Assembly: GCA_964470965.1 (NCBI GenBank)
Contig: CAYYIS010000010.1
Coordinates: 1 to 64,000 of the forward strand
DNA length: 64,000 nucleotides
Direction: 5' to 3'
DNA from: CAYYIS01 sp964470965
GTDB taxonomy: Bacteria; JAAXHH01; JABIQT01
The position numbers and the translations under genes are program-made. Of this stretch, positions 62,789 through 64,000 are shown piece after piece. The notes beneath the pieces were generated by a model. That model saw only the letters and a program-made list of their open reading frames with translations, made no database searches and was not told where the DNA came from. How positions within the stretch are numbered: the first letter of the stretch is position 1; the number at the start of each line of letters is the position of its first letter.

Positions 62789-63427
62789 TCAGAACGTGAG
62801 CTTTGCCATCATCCACACGCTACCATCAGGGGGTGTGTGCAGGTTCAATGAAGGGAGGTAGTCGGATGCAGGTAAGGAGCGCTGGACGTCTATCGCGCTG
62901 GCCAATCGGACGGCGATGGCGAAGCCGGTCAGGTAATAGCTGCGTACGCGTGCCCGCTGGCTTGATTTTCGGATCGATCGGTACTGTTTCAGATCGCTCT
63001 CGCTGATCCAGGCCCAGGTGCTATTACCGGCATAGATGGTTGCCTGTTCACGAAGCGTCAGCCGCTGGTCCTGGTTGAATACGTCGCTGCTGGAGAAAAG
63101 GCCGATATGCTTGAAATAGGTGTCACCCTGTCCGCTGAGTGTCACGCCGGCGCGGTCGGCTGCGAATGTGCGATAGTCGTCGGACCGCCAAGCGCCGTAT
63201 ACGCGAAAGGCAGTGAACCCGACCCAGGTGAGCGCTTCCATGGCAAAGTAAATTCGTGCCCTATCCCAGTTCCCCGTGTAGGCCTGTCCGAGTCCTGGAA
63301 CCGCCAGCGAAAGGAGGATAGCTTTCCGCTTGGATTTTGAGGGGTCTTGAGCATTGGCCGATGTAGCGTAAAGGATACAGACTATCAAGAGCGTTTTTTG
63401 GACTATGCGTTTTAACACAGGAGACAC
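62789..63427 (-). CDS. DUF5683-like exported membrane protein
   Basis: A 212-aa protein starting at GTG 63427, two bases after the upstream stop, with a signal peptide (LLIVCILYATSANAQ). It contains KRKAILLSLAVPGLGQAYTGNWDRARIYFAMEAL, the PG(L/W)GQ-type membrane motif shared with DUF5683 proteins. The frame is open to 63547, but that part overlaps the neighbouring gene. Function unknown. With its upstream paralogue it forms a coupled pair. Confidence 0.7.
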   Translation of the reverse strand: MSPVLKRIVQKTLLIVCILYATSANAQDPSKSKRKAILLSLAVPGLGQAYTGNWDRARIYFAMEALTWVGFTAFRVYGAWRSDDYRTFAADRAGVTLSGQGDTYFKHIGLFSSSDVFNQDQRLTLREQATIYAGNSTWAWISESDLKQYRSIRKSSQRARVRSYYLTGFAIAVRLASAIDVQRSLPASDYLPSLNLHTPPDGSVWMMAKLTF

Positions 63428-63428
63428 C

Positions 63429-64000
63429 TTAAAATGACAGCGACATGGTCGCTGTAGGCGCGAATCGCCCGGTGGGGTCAAAGCTCTCGATCCGCAGTCG
63501 AAGCCTGGCTTCTTGAACAGGCTTATCCATTGAACGGTTGTCCGCACGAACGATCAGCGCAGCGTGGATGGCACTGACGAAGTGGTTCAAAAGGATCACG
63601 CCGATGGCCCAATCAGAGCGTTTGTACGCCTGGTTCATATTATGCTGCATGGTCACGTAGGATTTTCTGTTGGGTGAGATATCTGAATCCATCGGATCGA
63701 AGTCATCCCAGCCTTCCTGGAACTTGTTGTACTTCCCTATCTGCTCATAATACTGCTGGCTGCCTGGTTCCCCGAGCTGTTCCGTACCGATGGACGGATC
63801 CAGGCAGTTGGGCGCACAACGGACACTGTCCCAGTGGGCGTTTGCGAATGCGATTGACTTTGCCTTACGATCGGTACCGGAACGGTTATAAATGATCGAT
63901 GAACTGAGTGCGCTGAAATCTATCGCAGAGAAGATCAATCCCCGCTTTCTGCCGGAATATAACTCTCCGGCTCCCGGGAACAACAGGGAAAAAGCGAAGG
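63429..64000 (-). CDS. DUF5683-like protein, partial (start beyond right edge)
   Basis: The frame is open to the end of the window: the last codons read AFSLLFPGAGELYSGRKRGLIF, which is the family motif next to a signal-like hydrophobic segment, so the true start lies a few dozen bases outside. At least 190 residues are present. It ends SLSF one base before the GTG of its downstream paralogue, so the two are likely coupled. Function unknown. Confidence 0.7.
   Translation of the reverse strand, partial: FAFSLLFPGAGELYSGRKRGLIFSAIDFSALSSSIIYNRSGTDRKAKSIAFANAHWDSVRCAPNCLDPSIGTEQLGEPGSQQYYEQIGKYNKFQEGWDDFDPMDSDISPNRKSYVTMQHNMNQAYKRSDWAIGVILLNHFVSAIHAALIVRADNRSMDKPVQEARLRLRIESFDPTGRFAPTATMSLSF

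Overview
The window looks like a chromosomal contig from an uncultured Gram-negative bacterium of the FCB superphylum, perhaps Latescibacterota-like. That placement is an inference. It rests on an Omp85-type barrel fused to a peptidase/beta-propeller protein, DUF4835 and DUF5683 proteins, Tat-exported binding proteins, periplasmic multiheme cytochromes, and a catabolic repertoire (GH51, GH116, enolase-superfamily dehydratase, phytanoyl-CoA dioxygenase, CehA/McbA hydrolase) common in such genomes. I saw no 16S rRNA, tRNA, CRISPR array, insertion sequence or prophage.

Layout. 0-6.1 kb: an arabinoside operon with a GH51 arabinofuranosidase, two paralogous Tat-type sugar-binding proteins and two permeases, but no ATPase. 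6.1-9.1 kb: secreted proteins of unknown role, a hidden 50-aa zinc-ribbon gene, and a DeoR regulator whose upstream region holds a perfect 24-bp tandem repeat. 9.1-12.6 kb: an AT-rich leader, a GAPDH with signs of NADP preference, a small partner protein, and a B12/radical SAM protein. 12.6-17 kb: a CehA/McbA hydrolase divergent from a run of three cyclophilins aimed at cytoplasm, membrane and periplasm. 17.2-25.4 kb: an MFS exporter, an Opp-like permease pair with long N-termini, a gene-poor stretch with orphan Hpt and receiver proteins, and a ferredoxin-NADP reductase. 25.6-32.5 kb: the peptidase/propeller/barrel protein, a DUF5683 protein, and a tsaB-rimI-zinc ribbon-tsaD cluster. 33.2-35.7 kb: YggT, a copper-delivery operon (cytochrome c, PCuAC, SCO) and VanZ. 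35.8-39.9 kb: a periplasmic molybdenum aldehyde oxidoreductase of PaoABC type plus a small Cys-rich protein.

40.3-47.1 kb is the most unusual part. A DUF1326 protein and a membrane-anchored RidA precede a run of exported truncated haemoglobin, monohaem cytochrome, NapC/NrfH-like quinol cytochrome, small membrane protein, Tat-exported gluconate dehydrogenase subunit-3 homologue, GMC oxidoreductase and pentahaem cytochrome, ended by a 17-bp perfect terminator. Together with the Pao-like enzyme it reads as an envelope oxidation and electron-transfer module, and I found no exact precedent for it in what I know.

47.5-64 kb: an SGNH hydrolase, Ogt, a CBM9-like protein, metH with a structured leader followed by a phytanoyl-CoA dioxygenase, a GH116 glycosidase with an AGCS amino-acid symporter, an enolase-superfamily dehydratase behind a lipoprotein MsrB, glyA, and two DUF5683-like proteins, the last running off the right edge. 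Many start codons were moved inward from the longest reading frame on ribosome-binding-site, signal-peptide or promoter evidence.
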